A DNA stretch of 43,480 nt from Gammaproteobacteria bacterium (GCA_030425905.1 JAUHZT010000010.1:1-43480); one strand, 5' to 3'; positions 26,740-36,551 are shown, counted from the first letter of the stretch. Program-made: numbers and translations. The notes: generated from the sequence alone by a model not told the origin.

Positions 26740-28560
26740 ATGACCAGCAAAGTATCCACTCCCAGCGAGCCCGAAACGGTTCGATTTCGCAGCTTGAAGC
26801 TGGCCCCACCCCTGTTGCAGGCGCTGGACGAGATTGGCTACGAAACACCGACGCCGATCCAGACGCAGGCAATTCCCCCTTTGCTGGAGGGCCTCGACCT
26901 GCTGGGTCATGCACCGACGGGCACAGGCAAAACGGCCGCTTTTGCGCTGCCTTTGTTGTCACGCGTCGACGTAAACAACCGCAATGTGCAGGTAATGACG
27001 CTGGCGCCGACGCGTGAACTCGCAATCCAGGTCGCGGAGGCTTTTCAACGCTACGCGACGCATATGAAAGGCTTTCATGTGCTGCCTATCTATGGCGGCC
27101 AGGATTATACGGGCCAGATCCGGCAGCTAAAGCGCGGTGTGCAGGTTGTTGTCGGTACACCGGGCCGGATCATGGATCACATGCGCAAAGGCACGCTCAA
27201 GCTGGGCGGTTTGCAGGCACTCGTGCTGGATGAGGCCGATGAAATGCTGCGCATGGGCTTTATCGACGAGGTCGAGTGGATTCTTGAGCAGACGCCGAGC
27301 GGCCGGCAGATGGCGCTGTTCTCGGCCACCATGCCCAGGGAAATCGAACGCATCGCGCGGCGTCACCTGAACAAGCCCGTCGAGATCTCCATCAAGGCGC
27401 GTACGGCGACAGCGGAAACGATTCGCCAGCGTTTCTGGCAAGTCAGCGGGTTGCATAAGCTCGATGCGCTGACCCGCATTCTCGAGGTTGAGCCCTTTGA
27501 TGCCATCCTGATGTTCGTGCGCACCAAGACGGCAACCGTGGAATTGGCTGAGCGGCTGGAAGCGCGAGGCTATGCGGCGGCTGCAATGAACGGCGATATG
27601 GCGCAAAGCCAGCGCGAGCAAATGGTGGAGCGCCTGAAGAATGGCAAGCTCGACATTCTCGTTGCGACCGACGTTGCCGCGCGCGGTCTCGATGTCGATC
27701 GCATCAGTCATGTCATTAATTACGATATTCCCTACGACACCGAAGCCTATATCCATCGCATCGGACGAACTGGGCGGGCAGGCCGCAGTGGCGAGGCCAT
27801 TCTGTTTGTAGCGCCGCGCGAGCGACGCATGTTATACGCCATTGAGAAAGCAACCCGGCAAAAGATCGAGCAGCTCCAGTTACCGAGCACCGAGACCGTC
27901 AATAATCAACGCATCGCAAACTTCAAGCAGAAGATCAGCGATACGCTGGCGGCTGGAGAACTCGCCTTCATGCAGGGGCTCGTTGAGCAGTATCGACAGG
28001 AGCATGATGTGCCTGCGGTGGATATTGCAGCCGCACTCGCGCAAATGGTAATTGGTGACAAGCCGATGCTTCTTAGCCCCGAGAAAGAGCGGGCAGGACG
28101 GCGTAGCGAGGGCAAACCCGGCCGGCAGAATTCTAAGGACAGGCCCACGCAGGGTAAACGCCGACGGCAGGACTCGGTGCCAGAGGCACACATGGAGCGT
28201 TTTCGTATTGAAGTCGGGCATACTCACGGTGTGAAGCCAGGCAATATTGTGGGTGCAATTGCCAACGAGGCGGGCCTTGATGGCAACCACATTGGCCATA
28301 TCGAAATTGAAACGGACTACAGCCTTGTGGACCTGCCAAAAGGCATGCCCAAAGATATTTTTATGGATCTCAAGAAAGTGCGCGTTTGTGGAGAGGCCCT
28401 GAAGATCAGAAGGCTCGCGGACGAATCGCCGGCGACGGGCAGCAAGCCGGGCCGCAATAAGAGCGGTGCAAAGCACAAGGCCAGGGCGCCGAGCAAGGGT
28501 AAAGCAAGAAGCAAGCCGGCCAGGCGTAAACCGACAAAAGGTGCCAAGCCTCGCGCTTAG
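26740..28560 (+). CDS. deaD: DEAD-box RNA helicase DeaD/CsdA
   Basis: A 606-residue helicase. The motifs are in order: Q motif near Q41, motif I APTGTGKT (58-65), PTREL, GG, TPGR, DEAD (164-167), SAT (195-197), VATDVAARGLD and HRIGRTGRAG. A DbpA-type RNA-binding domain follows (about 475-560, HMERFRIEVGHTHGVKPGNIVGAI). The last 40 residues are a Lys/Arg/Pro-rich tail. DeaD unwinds rRNA during large-subunit assembly, particularly in the cold, and acts in mRNA decay. AGGA lies before the ATG. It is followed after 27 bp by the FAD dehydrogenase gene on the same strand. Confidence 0.95.
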   Translation: MTSKVSTPSEPETVRFRSLKLAPPLLQALDEIGYETPTPIQTQAIPPLLEGLDLLGHAPTGTGKTAAFALPLLSRVDVNNRNVQVMTLAPTRELAIQVAEAFQRYATHMKGFHVLPIYGGQDYTGQIRQLKRGVQVVVGTPGRIMDHMRKGTLKLGGLQALVLDEADEMLRMGFIDEVEWILEQTPSGRQMALFSATMPREIERIARRHLNKPVEISIKARTATAETIRQRFWQVSGLHKLDALTRILEVEPFDAILMFVRTKTATVELAERLEARGYAAAAMNGDMAQSQREQMVERLKNGKLDILVATDVAARGLDVDRISHVINYDIPYDTEAYIHRIGRTGRAGRSGEAILFVAPRERRMLYAIEKATRQKIEQLQLPSTETVNNQRIANFKQKISDTLAAGELAFMQGLVEQYRQEHDVPAVDIAAALAQMVIGDKPMLLSPEKERAGRRSEGKPGRQNSKDRPTQGKRRRQDSVPEAHMERFRIEVGHTHGVKPGNIVGAIANEAGLDGNHIGHIEIETDYSLVDLPKGMPKDIFMDLKKVRVCGEALKIRRLADESPATGSKPGRNKSGAKHKARAPSKGKARSKPARRKPTKGAKPRA

Positions 28561-28587
28561 TGCCGTACTCCTTCAAGGCCAGTAGTT

Positions 28588-29970
28588 ATGAATAACGATG
28601 TTCTGCAACAACTCGCAAATATTCTGGGCAAGGGCGATATCCTGACGGGCGCCGCCGTGGCGGCCTACGAGTTTCCCTGGGAGACACACAGCGAATGCCG
28701 GGCACGGGCTATCGTGTTTCCGCGCAGCACGGAACAGGTCGCGGCGGTCCTCAAGCTGTGCAATCAGTTGCGACAGCCGGTCGTGCCCTTCGGCGGAACA
28801 ACCAACCTCGTGCAGGGCTGCGCGACCAGCGATGATGACATCGTGTTGTCGCTCGCGCGTATGAATGAAATTGAGCAGCTTGATGTTGCCGAACGTACAC
28901 TCACCGCACAAGCAGGTATGACCATGCAGGCGGCGCAGGAAGCGGCGGCGGCGGCGGGCCTGTATTTTCCACTGGATATTGGTGCGCGCAGCAATTGCAC
29001 GCTCGGCGGCATTGTTTCGACCAATGCCGGCGGCACCAAGGTGATTCGCTACGGCATGACACGCGATTCAGTGCTCGGGCTGGAGGTGGTGCTCGCCGAC
29101 GGCACGGTACTCACGTCAATGAATCGCTTTATCAAGAACAACTCGGGCTTTGATCTCAAGCAGATGTTTGTCGGCAGCGAAGGGGTGCTCGGTATCGTTA
29201 CGCGGGTGGTTTTTCGACTGGCATCAAAACCCACGACGCAGCACGTAGCCTTGCTCGCAGCAGACTCCTTCGAGAAAGTTGTCGAGATGCTGGCCGTTGC
29301 GCAGGGCGCGCTGCCAGGCACGCTGACAGGTTTCGAAGTAATGTGGAACAGCTTTTACGAGCGAGCCGTGGTACCACGCGGCCGGCTGCCCGCGCCGATC
29401 GAGCCGGGCGCCTGTTGTTATGTTCTGATCGAATCCATGGGTACGGACACGGCGCATGATCAGTCAGCATTTGAAGCTTTGCTCGAAACGCTTATTGATG
29501 AGGAATTGATCGTTGACGGTGTGATGGCCAAGTCAGACCGGGAACAGGCCGATATCTGGGCGATACGCGACGAGGTTGAGCCCGTGCTGAAACAGGCACA
29601 TAACTTCGACGTCAGCCTGCGGAGTGCGGATGCCGGCAAATACCTCGAGGCGCTGGTCCGGAAAATTCCGCAACGAGTGAGCAACAGCGAGGTCGTGGGT
29701 TTTGGCCATCTTGGCGACAATAACCTGCATGTCAGCGTGCAACTCGCGGACCACAGTGCGGAGCAGGTGCGTACCGTTGAGGAAATTGTCTACGACGAGC
29801 TGCGACCGTTCAACGGCGCCATTTCGGCGGAACACGGGATTGGCATCGAGAAGCGTGCCTATTTGCACGTGACGCGCAGTGACGCTGAAATCGCGTTGAT
29901 GGAAAAACTCAAACGCACGCTCGACCCCAACAATATTCTTAACCCGGGCAAGATTGTTTCTATTACCTGA
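28588..29970 (+). CDS. FAD-binding 2-hydroxyacid dehydrogenase (GlcD/D2HGDH-like)
   Basis: A 460-residue flavoprotein of the vanillyl-alcohol oxidase fold. The FAD domain shows VVPFGGTTNLVQG (65-77), a DIGARSNCTLGGIVSTNAGG block and NNSGFDLKQMFVGSEGVLGI. The C-terminal domain has metal-binding motifs GHLGDNNLHVSV and AEHGIG, and ends DPNNILNPGKI. This group oxidises D-lactate, glycolate or D-2-hydroxyglutarate; which one cannot be told here. GlcE and GlcF subunits are absent, which favours a single-subunit D-lactate or D-2-hydroxyglutarate type. Eleven bases separate its stop from the nagA start. Confidence 0.9.
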   Translation: MNNDVLQQLANILGKGDILTGAAVAAYEFPWETHSECRARAIVFPRSTEQVAAVLKLCNQLRQPVVPFGGTTNLVQGCATSDDDIVLSLARMNEIEQLDVAERTLTAQAGMTMQAAQEAAAAAGLYFPLDIGARSNCTLGGIVSTNAGGTKVIRYGMTRDSVLGLEVVLADGTVLTSMNRFIKNNSGFDLKQMFVGSEGVLGIVTRVVFRLASKPTTQHVALLAADSFEKVVEMLAVAQGALPGTLTGFEVMWNSFYERAVVPRGRLPAPIEPGACCYVLIESMGTDTAHDQSAFEALLETLIDEELIVDGVMAKSDREQADIWAIRDEVEPVLKQAHNFDVSLRSADAGKYLEALVRKIPQRVSNSEVVGFGHLGDNNLHVSVQLADHSAEQVRTVEEIVYDELRPFNGAISAEHGIGIEKRAYLHVTRSDAEIALMEKLKRTLDPNNILNPGKIVSIT

Positions 29971-29980
29971 TACTGCAAGC

Positions 29981-31147
29981 ATGAAACAACGACTGATCAA
30001 TTGTCGCCTGTTCGACGGCGACGCGCTGCGCGACGCGCATGACGTGCTGCTGGACGGAGCGCAGATTGCCGCGATCATCGCGGCTGACGAAGCTGTGCCT
30101 TGCGACGAGGTTGTGGATCTGGGTGGGCATCTACTTGCGCCCGGACTCATCGACCTGCAGGTTAACGGCGGTGGCGGTGTTCTGTTCAATGCAGAACCGA
30201 CAATTGCCGCATTGCGCACAATCGCCGACGCGCACCGGCGCTTCGGTACAACGTCTTTCCTGCCAACGCTGATCACCGACGACGACGACGTCATGGAGAC
30301 GGCAATCGCGACGGTCGCGCAGGCAATGGACGAGAAGCTGGCCGGGGTTATCGGCATCCACCTTGAGGGGCCGCACCTGAACCCGCAGCGCCGCGGTGTG
30401 CACGACGCCGGCAGGATGCGACCGCTCGATGAAAAGGCGTTCGCCCGACTGTGCGCGTTTGCTGCCGGACCTACCCTGCTTACCGTAGCGCCAGAAACGC
30501 TGCCGGCCGGCGCGCTGGCGCGCCTTACCGAGGCGGGCGTCATCGTGTGTGGCGGACACAGTGACGCGAGTTACGAACAGACCTGTGCAGCGCTGGACGA
30601 AGGGCTGGCAGGGTTTACACACTTGTTTAATGCGATGAGCGGCATGCAGAGCCGGGCACCCGGCATGGTCGGCGCGGCGCTCGCGGACAAGGACAGTTTT
30701 GCCGGCATTATTGCGGACGGCTTTCACGTTCATCCGGCGGTTTTTGCCGTTGCGGTGGCCGCCAAGGCGCGCGGTAAACTCGTGCTGGTTAGCGATGCAA
30801 TGCCAACCGTCGGCTCGGATATCGGGCAGTTCATGCTGTTTGGCGAGGAGGTGCTTGCCGGGGACGGACGCTGCGTTACTGCGGATGGCACGCTTGCCGG
30901 TGCGGATATCGGCTTGATAGACGCAGTGCGCAATGCGGCACAGTTTGCCGACATAGACTTATACGAAGCGCTGCGCATGGCCTCGTGTTACCCAGCCGCA
31001 GCGCTGGGCGTTGCGGATCAGCTTGGTTTTATTCGTCCCGGTTACCGCGCCAATCTGGTCGAGCTCGATGCTGGCTTGCAGGTATGCCGTACCTGGGTAG
31101 ACGGTGGCCGGCGCGAGCATGCGGGCAATGGGGCAATCGATGTCTGA
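29981..31147 (+). CDS. nagA: N-acetylglucosamine-6-phosphate deacetylase
   Basis: A 388-residue amidohydrolase. The metal-site start is the NagA-type APGLIDLQVNG (Q60, N62 replacing the usual HxH). IHLEGPHLNP supplies E129; GGHSDA and FTHLFNAMSGM supply H192 and H213; LVSDAMP has the catalytic D271. It removes acetate from GlcNAc-6-P in amino-sugar and cell-wall recycling. An in-frame start nine codons earlier lies inside the preceding gene; 29981 gives the family N-terminus. Its last codons overlap murQ by 8 bp. No nagB or transporter is adjacent. Confidence 0.93.
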   Translation: MKQRLINCRLFDGDALRDAHDVLLDGAQIAAIIAADEAVPCDEVVDLGGHLLAPGLIDLQVNGGGGVLFNAEPTIAALRTIADAHRRFGTTSFLPTLITDDDDVMETAIATVAQAMDEKLAGVIGIHLEGPHLNPQRRGVHDAGRMRPLDEKAFARLCAFAAGPTLLTVAPETLPAGALARLTEAGVIVCGGHSDASYEQTCAALDEGLAGFTHLFNAMSGMQSRAPGMVGAALADKDSFAGIIADGFHVHPAVFAVAVAAKARGKLVLVSDAMPTVGSDIGQFMLFGEEVLAGDGRCVTADGTLAGADIGLIDAVRNAAQFADIDLYEALRMASCYPAAALGVADQLGFIRPGYRANLVELDAGLQVCRTWVDGGRREHAGNGAIDV

Positions 31148-32039
31148 AGAACTCACCACGGAATCTGTTAACCCGGCGACGACAGAACTTGATCGCATGT
31201 CGAGTCTCGAGTTTGTACGCGCGGTGAACCGTGAAGACGCGCAACTCGCGGCAGCCGTCGCGGCACAAGAGCTGCAGATCGCGAACGCTATCGATCTTAT
31301 CGCAACGCGCATGGCCGGCGGAGGACGCCTTGTGTACGTGGGCGCGGGTACTTCCGGTCGCCTCGGCGTGCTGGATGCGGCCGAATGTCCGCCCACGTTC
31401 AACGCTGATCCGGGCCAGGTTGTGGGCCTGATCGCCGGCGGCGAGCGCGCGCTGACCGAGGCCATCGAGGGCGCTGAGGATTCGCGCGAGGCCGGGCGGC
31501 AGGATCTGCAGGGTATCGGGCTGTCGGGTAAAGACGTGGTCGTTGGCATCGCCGCGAGCGGCACCACGCCGTACGTGCTGGGCGCGCTTGATTACGCCCG
31601 GGAATGCGCTGCCGGTACCGTCGGATTCAGTTGCAACCCGGGGAGCCCGGTGGGTGCTGCCGCCGCGATTGCGATCACGGTGGTGGTGGGTCCGGAGATT
31701 CTTTCGGGTTCAACCCGGATGAAAGCCGGTACGGCAACCAAGATGGTGCTGAATATGCTGAGTACCGGCGCCATGGTCCGGCTTGGCAAGACCTACGGCA
31801 ACCTGATGGTGGACCTGCGCGCGTCAAACAGGAAGCTGCGGGAGCGGGCGGTGCGCATCATTGTTCGTGTCACCGGCCTGTCGGCCAGCGAGGCGGGCAC
31901 TCTGCTCCAGGCGTCTTCGGGCGATCTCAAGGTCGCCATCGTTAGCCAGAAACTTGGTCTCGATGCCGGGGAGGCGCGCCGCAGGCTCGAGCTCGCTGCC
32001 GGCCGCTTGCGGCACGCGCTCGAGCATGTGGGCTCCTGA
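31140..32039 (+). CDS. murQ: N-acetylmuramic acid 6-phosphate etherase
   Basis: A 299-residue SIS-domain enzyme, one residue longer than E. coli MurQ. It begins LTTESVNPATTELDRMSSLE, then VYVGAGTSGRLGVLDAAECPPTF with the catalytic Glu at about E82. AASGTTPYV and SGSTRMKAGTATKM are the sugar-phosphate loops. It cleaves the lactyl ether of MurNAc-6-P to GlcNAc-6-P and D-lactate. NagA next door takes the GlcNAc-6-P, and the GlcD-like FAD dehydrogenase upstream could take the D-lactate. The ATG at 31140 overlaps the nagA stop. A MurNAc kinase (AnmK) or PTS is not in the window. Confidence 0.95.
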   Translation: MSEELTTESVNPATTELDRMSSLEFVRAVNREDAQLAAAVAAQELQIANAIDLIATRMAGGGRLVYVGAGTSGRLGVLDAAECPPTFNADPGQVVGLIAGGERALTEAIEGAEDSREAGRQDLQGIGLSGKDVVVGIAASGTTPYVLGALDYARECAAGTVGFSCNPGSPVGAAAAIAITVVVGPEILSGSTRMKAGTATKMVLNMLSTGAMVRLGKTYGNLMVDLRASNRKLRERAVRIIVRVTGLSASEAGTLLQASSGDLKVAIVSQKLGLDAGEARRRLELAAGRLRHALEHVGS

Positions 32040-32210
32040 CTGGCAAGGCCGGAGACCGCAGCATTTGGCTTTGTTTTCCACATGATTTACATTGCCCCGG
32101 TCTCAAACGGCCGGTGCCACAATTCGCCATAGCATGAACGCTGCTTTGCCATACCGGGCATGCAGCATGGTCGTCAACGCAACAGTCCTCAGGTTCTTGG
32201 AGTAGACGAT
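32040..32210. other. 171-bp interval between murQ and murA
   Basis: An inverted repeat GAGACCG/CGGTCTC (32052-32058, 32098-32104) spans a 39-base loop that contains T-rich sequence. It is too open for a standard terminator. An ATG at 32160 is in frame with murA but has no ribosome site and encodes a Gln/Arg-rich leader atypical of MurA. Confidence 0.3.
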
Positions 32211-33470
32211 TTGGAATCCATAGCGGTTACGGGTGGCCGGAAGTTAAGCGGCTCGGTTGATGTCAGCGGTTCAAAGAATGCGGCGCTGCCGGTTCTTTTC
32301 TCGGCTTTGCTCGCCGATGGCGAACACCATTTCGACAATGTGCCACAGCTTCGCGATATCGTTTCGACCGAGCAGCTACTGGCCGCACTAAATTGCGAGT
32401 CGAGCCGCAACGGCAACAGCATGCGAATTCGCGTGGCCCCGCCGTCGACCCCGGAGGCGCCCTACGACCTCGTACGCAAGATGCGTGCGAGCATCCTGTG
32501 CCTGGGACCGTTGCTGGCGCGCTACGGGCAAGCGCGGGTCAGTTTGCCGGGCGGTTGCGCCATTGGTTCGCGGCCTGTCGACCTGCACGTTGAGACGATG
32601 CAACGCCTTGGCGCCGAGATAGAGATAGAAGCAGGCTACGTAATCGCAAAGGCAAAGCGGCTGGTCGGCGACCGCATCCTGTTCGACAAGGTGACTGTCG
32701 GCGGCACCGAAAACGCCCTGATGGCGGCTACCCTCGCTCGCGGTACCACGGTCATCGAGAATGCGGCAAAGGAACCTGAAGTTGTTGATCTCGTGCACTA
32801 TCTGCAAACGATGGGCGCAAAGATCGAGGGCGCTGGCAGCAGTGTCATCACGATTGAGGGTGTGGACGAGCTGCAACCGGGACGGCATTCGATCGTGGCG
32901 GACCGGATCGAGGCGGGCACGCTATTGATTGCGGGCGCCATCACCGGCGGCAGCGTGCGGGTCGCCCGATGCGAGCCAGCGCACCTGCAGTCACTGATCG
33001 ACAAACTTCGGGAAAGCGGCTTTGACGTGCATGCCGACCAGGACTCGATCACGGTCGAAGAAGCACAGAGCTGGAAGGGTACGGACGTCACCACGGCACC
33101 GTACCCTGCTTTTCCGACCGATCTGCAAGCGCAGTTTATGGCCCTGATGACGCAGGCCGAAGGTACATCGGTGATCACCGAAGGCATCTTCGAGAACCGC
33201 TTCATGCATGTTCAGGAGCTTGTCCGCCTTGGCGCAAACATTACCCCGATGGCACAGGTTGCCATCGTTCGCGGAAATCGCGGTGCACTCAGCGGCGCCA
33301 GCGTAATGGCCACGGACTTGCGCGCCAGCGCCAGCCTGGTGCTGGCGGGACTGGCTGCCGAAGGCACAACAATGGTCAACCGCATTTATCACCTCGATCG
33401 TGGCTATGAGAATCTCGAGCGCAAGCTGGCCGGACTTGGCGCGGATATCAAGCGAGTGAATGCTGGCTAA
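32211..33470 (+). CDS. murA: UDP-N-acetylglucosamine 1-carboxyvinyltransferase MurA
   Basis: A 419-residue enzyme, identical in length to E. coli MurA if the TTG at 32211 is used. That TTG has TTGGAG about 8 bases upstream and gives [20 protein letters not shown]. Domain marks are [12 protein letters not shown], the catalytic loop [16 protein letters not shown] with Cys116 (the fosfomycin-sensitive residue, present here), [10 protein letters not shown] and the final [17 protein letters not shown]. It transfers enolpyruvate to UDP-GlcNAc, first step of peptidoglycan synthesis. A murQ-murA neighbourhood pairs recycling with de novo synthesis. An ATG at 32160 is an alternative start. Confidence 0.93.
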   Translation: MESIAVTGGRKLSGSVDVSGSKNAALPVLFSALLADGEHHFDNVPQLRDIVSTEQLLAALNCESSRNGNSMRIRVAPPSTPEAPYDLVRKMRASILCLGPLLARYGQARVSLPGGCAIGSRPVDLHVETMQRLGAEIEIEAGYVIAKAKRLVGDRILFDKVTVGGTENALMAATLARGTTVIENAAKEPEVVDLVHYLQTMGAKIEGAGSSVITIEGVDELQPGRHSIVADRIEAGTLLIAGAITGGSVRVARCEPAHLQSLIDKLRESGFDVHADQDSITVEEAQSWKGTDVTTAPYPAFPTDLQAQFMALMTQAEGTSVITEGIFENRFMHVQELVRLGANITPMAQVAIVRGNRGALSGASVMATDLRASASLVLAGLAAEGTTMVNRIYHLDRGYENLERKLAGLGADIKRVNAG

Positions 33471-33472
33471 GC

Positions 33473-34270
33473 ATGCTTCTTGAAGGCCTGCGAGCCAGCC
33501 GCCGACTCATCAGGCGAGTCAGTCCTGGCAGCGTCTTGCTGCTGTGCCTGTACCTGCCGTTGCTGGCGCATGCCGAACTTCCCGATCAGCCGCTCGACGT
33601 TGTCATTTACGGTGCCTCCGGCGCCGCCGGAACGCGGCTCCTCAATGAAGCGCTGCGCCGTAATCATCGCGTAACCGCGGTGACCCGCGACACTAGCCGG
33701 ATCGTCGGCGGCCGACGCAATCTTCAGATCGTCGAAGGCGATATCGTTGACGCGGACAGTGTTGCCCGCATAACGGCGGGCGCTGATGTCGTCATCCTGT
33801 CGGTGCGCGGCAGCATAGATGGGTCCGACAACCCTGCCAGCACGGTGCACCGGGTGGCGGTTGAGCAACTCGTGGAAGTTTTGCGCGCCGCGCCGGACAG
33901 TCAGACCCGTTTGCTGATCGTGGGCGGTGCAGGCAGCCTCGAGGTGCGCCCGGGTGTGACCTACGCGGAGAGTATTCCGCGACTTCTTCGACTCTTTATT
34001 CCGCGCGAATTGCGGCGCGAAATCGCCGGCCATCGCCTGGCACTTGCTTATCTTGCCACTGTTGACGATGTTCCCTGGACCTATGTCAGCCCACCGAAGT
34101 CGTTCAAGCCCGGGCGCCGCACGGGCGCATATCAACTGGCCGGCAAGCGTCTCGCGTACGATGCACGCGGCCGCAGCCGGATCAGCATGGAGGACTATGC
34201 GATCGCGCTACTCGATGAGGCAGAGCGCGCCGAGCATATTCATGAGCATATTTCGGTGCTCGGCAAGTAA
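33473..34270 (+). CDS. Exported NAD(P)-binding Rossmann-fold protein
   Basis: A 265-residue protein of the NAD(P)H-binding/atypical SDR type: DVVIYGASGAAGTRLL (GxxGxxG at 48-54), TAVTRDTSR, VEGDIVDADSV and LLIVGGAGSLEV. What is odd is the N-terminus. SRRLIRR (9-15) is followed by a hydrophobic stretch VLLLCLYLPLLAHA and a likely cleavage after Ala34, a signal peptide with a partial Tat motif. Exported cofactor enzymes usually need Tat. It starts 2 bp after the murA stop, so it is probably coupled. The substrate is unknown. If the true start were internal it would be cytosolic, but no good internal start is seen before the fold. Confidence 0.8.
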   Translation: MLLEGLRASRRLIRRVSPGSVLLLCLYLPLLAHAELPDQPLDVVIYGASGAAGTRLLNEALRRNHRVTAVTRDTSRIVGGRRNLQIVEGDIVDADSVARITAGADVVILSVRGSIDGSDNPASTVHRVAVEQLVEVLRAAPDSQTRLLIVGGAGSLEVRPGVTYAESIPRLLRLFIPRELRREIAGHRLALAYLATVDDVPWTYVSPPKSFKPGRRTGAYQLAGKRLAYDARGRSRISMEDYAIALLDEAERAEHIHEHISVLGK

Positions 34271-34279
34271 GCCCGGCGC

Positions 34280-35014
34280 CTAGCGATAGTCGGGGTTCGG
34301 ATGGTCAAAACGGCAGCCTGCGTCCCACTCGCTGCGTTGGTTACCGTGTGCCGGGAACCCGCCTGCGTCACGCAGGATGCGTGCCATGTGCATCAGGTTC
34401 CAGGTCATGAACGTTGTATTACGCTGGGTGAAGTCGTTTTCCGGGCCACCGGAGCCCTCATCGGCGTAAGACGGGCCGGGGCCGGCAGCGCCGATCCAGC
34501 CAGCATCGGCTTGTGGCGGGATCGTGTAGCCGAGGTGCTGTAGCGCGTACAGGCAGGTCATCGCGCAATGCTTGATGCCATCCTCGTTGCCGGTCACTAC
34601 GCAGCCGGCCACGCGGCCATAGTAAATGTATTGTCCCTTGTCGTTCAGCTTGCCCGACTCGCCGTACAGTCGCTCGATCACACGCCGACAGACCGAGCTC
34701 TCTTCGCCGAGCCAGATGGGCGTTCCAAGTAGCAAAATGTCGGCGGCCAGGACTTTCGCGCGCAGTGCCGGCCAGCCGTCCGAGTCAAAGCCATGTTCAG
34801 TCATGTCCGGGTAGACGCCGGGCGGCAAGTCAATATCGACCGGTCGGACAATCTCGGTGGTGACGCCATTTTTTTCCATGATGGCCGTGGCAACCCTGAG
34901 CAGAGCTTCTGTGTTTGATGTCTGCCCCTGCGGCTTGAGGGTGCAGTTGAGAATCAGTGCGGACAACCCGGAAAAGTCCGGCGCCGGATTTTTATTTGCA
35001 TTCGAAGCTGACAT
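34280..35014 (-). CDS. Flavodoxin-fold NAD(P)H-dependent oxidoreductase
   Basis: A 244-residue protein of the NADPH-dependent FMN reductase/flavodoxin superfamily. FMN-contact blocks are ALILNCTLKPQGQTSNTEALL, ILLLGTPIWLGEESSV (phosphate and ring loops) and GCVVTGNEDGIKHC. The ATG at 35014 has AGGAG 9 bases upstream; the frame is open 41 codons further without a ribosome site. It converges with the Rossmann-fold gene (9 bp gap) and diverges from mscS. No signal peptide. The substrate is unknown; quinone or nitro compound reduction is typical of the family. Confidence 0.87.
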   Translation of the reverse strand: MSASNANKNPAPDFSGLSALILNCTLKPQGQTSNTEALLRVATAIMEKNGVTTEIVRPVDIDLPPGVYPDMTEHGFDSDGWPALRAKVLAADILLLGTPIWLGEESSVCRRVIERLYGESGKLNDKGQYIYYGRVAGCVVTGNEDGIKHCAMTCLYALQHLGYTIPPQADAGWIGAAGPGPSYADEGSGGPENDFTQRNTTFMTWNLMHMARILRDAGGFPAHGNQRSEWDAGCRFDHPNPDYR

Positions 35015-35136
35015 GCGATGAGTCTCCTTGCGAAGGCAGTTCACCATAGCATCTCTAAAACAGCCGTCGAAAATCAGCCGATGGTACAATCCCCCGGAAC
35101 TCAGGGATTTGATCGACGCAGCAGAGTACCCAGGCA

Positions 35137-36456
35137 TTGGAAAACAGTTTTATCGATAAGCTCGACGTTTACCTATACGAACTACGCGATTTCGCGATAG
35201 GCCAGCTCGGCGATGCGTCAATGCTGTACCAGCTAGCCATTATTGCCGCCATGTTTGCGCCCGCCTGGTTCCTGTCGCTGCGGGTTGAGCCCAAGCTGGA
35301 GGCACGTGCCCGGCTGATCAAGGGCATGCCGGGTCTGTTGCGCTTCATCGTCGCGTTCATGCGGAGAATGGAGTGGCTGTTTTTCGCCCTCTTTCTCGGC
35401 ATTGCTTACGTGCTTACCGATGCCATTGGCTGGCCCAGTCGCAATTACCTGATCTTCAGCTTTATGCTCCTGTCCGGGGCCTGGTTGCTGGTGACCGTTG
35501 TGTCGCAGGCCATTCGCAGCCGGCTGGTTGGCCGCATTTTTGCCTGGGTTGCGTGGATTTACGTTGCGGCGACGATCTTCGGCATCAAGGATGAGTTTTC
35601 GACTTATCTCGAAACGACGACGGTCGGCTTCGGCGACAAGTACACGCTGGCATTCATCAGCCGCGGCATCATCCTGTTTGGCGTAGTGCTCTGGTTGTCG
35701 GCCGTGCTCGGTGGTTTTGCGGAACGGCGCATTAATCGAATTGACGAGCTGACGCCATCGCTGCGGGTTCTGATCGGCAAAATTGTACGCATTATCCTGA
35801 TCGTGCTGGCGTTCACGATTGGCCTGTCGACCCTGAGCATTAACCTGACGGCGCTAACCATTCTCTCCGGTGCCGTCGGTGTCGGCCTTGGTTTTGGTTT
35901 GCAGAAGGTCGTCTCGAATTTTATTTCGGGCATCATTATTCTGATGGACCAGTCGATCAAACCCGGAGATACGATCACACTCGGCGAAACCTTCGGCTGG
36001 ATCCGTGAGCTGCGGGCACGTTTCGTCTCCGTTGTTACCCGGGATGGCCGCGAATACCTGATTCCAAACGAAGACTTCATTACGCACGAAGTCATCAACT
36101 GGTCTTTCTCGGATCGTTACGTGCGCCTCGACGTCTTTTTTGGTGTTGCCTACGACTCCGATCCGCACGAAGTTACGCGCCTGGCTATCGATGCCGCCTC
36201 CAAGGTCAGCCGGGTGGATAATTCCGGAAAGCTGCCGGTGTGCTGGATGAAGGAGTTTGGCGATTCGTCGCTCAACTTCGTCCTGCGCTTCTGGATCGAC
36301 GATCCACAGAAAGGCCTGACAAATATCCGCGGGCAGGTGTTGCTGGCGTTATGGGACACCTTTAAGGAACACGATATCAAAATTCCATTCCCGCACCGGG
36401 AGGTTATTTTGAGAACACCGGTAGAAGATAAGCCGGTGACAACGATGGCAGACTAG
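35137..36456 (+). CDS. MscS-family mechanosensitive channel
   Basis: A 439-residue channel with five or six membrane helices (around 30-50, 75-97, 103-125, 133-150, 173-193, 211-230) ahead of the pore. The pore helix is the TM3 signature GAVGVGLGFGLQKVVSNF (about 245-262). The beta domain follows with KPGDTI, SVVTRDGREYLIPNEDF and the C-terminal VILRTP end. It opens on membrane tension to release solutes during osmotic downshock. The start is a TTG at 35137, since the first ATG would cut off the first helix. The extra helices make it longer than E. coli MscS. A TACAAT -10-like element is at 35085-35090 without a clear -35. Confidence 0.92.
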   Translation: MENSFIDKLDVYLYELRDFAIGQLGDASMLYQLAIIAAMFAPAWFLSLRVEPKLEARARLIKGMPGLLRFIVAFMRRMEWLFFALFLGIAYVLTDAIGWPSRNYLIFSFMLLSGAWLLVTVVSQAIRSRLVGRIFAWVAWIYVAATIFGIKDEFSTYLETTTVGFGDKYTLAFISRGIILFGVVLWLSAVLGGFAERRINRIDELTPSLRVLIGKIVRIILIVLAFTIGLSTLSINLTALTILSGAVGVGLGFGLQKVVSNFISGIIILMDQSIKPGDTITLGETFGWIRELRARFVSVVTRDGREYLIPNEDFITHEVINWSFSDRYVRLDVFFGVAYDSDPHEVTRLAIDAASKVSRVDNSGKLPVCWMKEFGDSSLNFVLRFWIDDPQKGLTNIRGQVLLALWDTFKEHDIKIPFPHREVILRTPVEDKPVTTMAD

Positions 36457-36551
36457 GCGTTCTTGTTGCTTTCGATAAGGCAATAGTGTCGGTAGCGCAA
36501 TCGTCATGCTAGGGTTCAATGCTCGACTCACACAAATTAAGGGGTAGTTTT

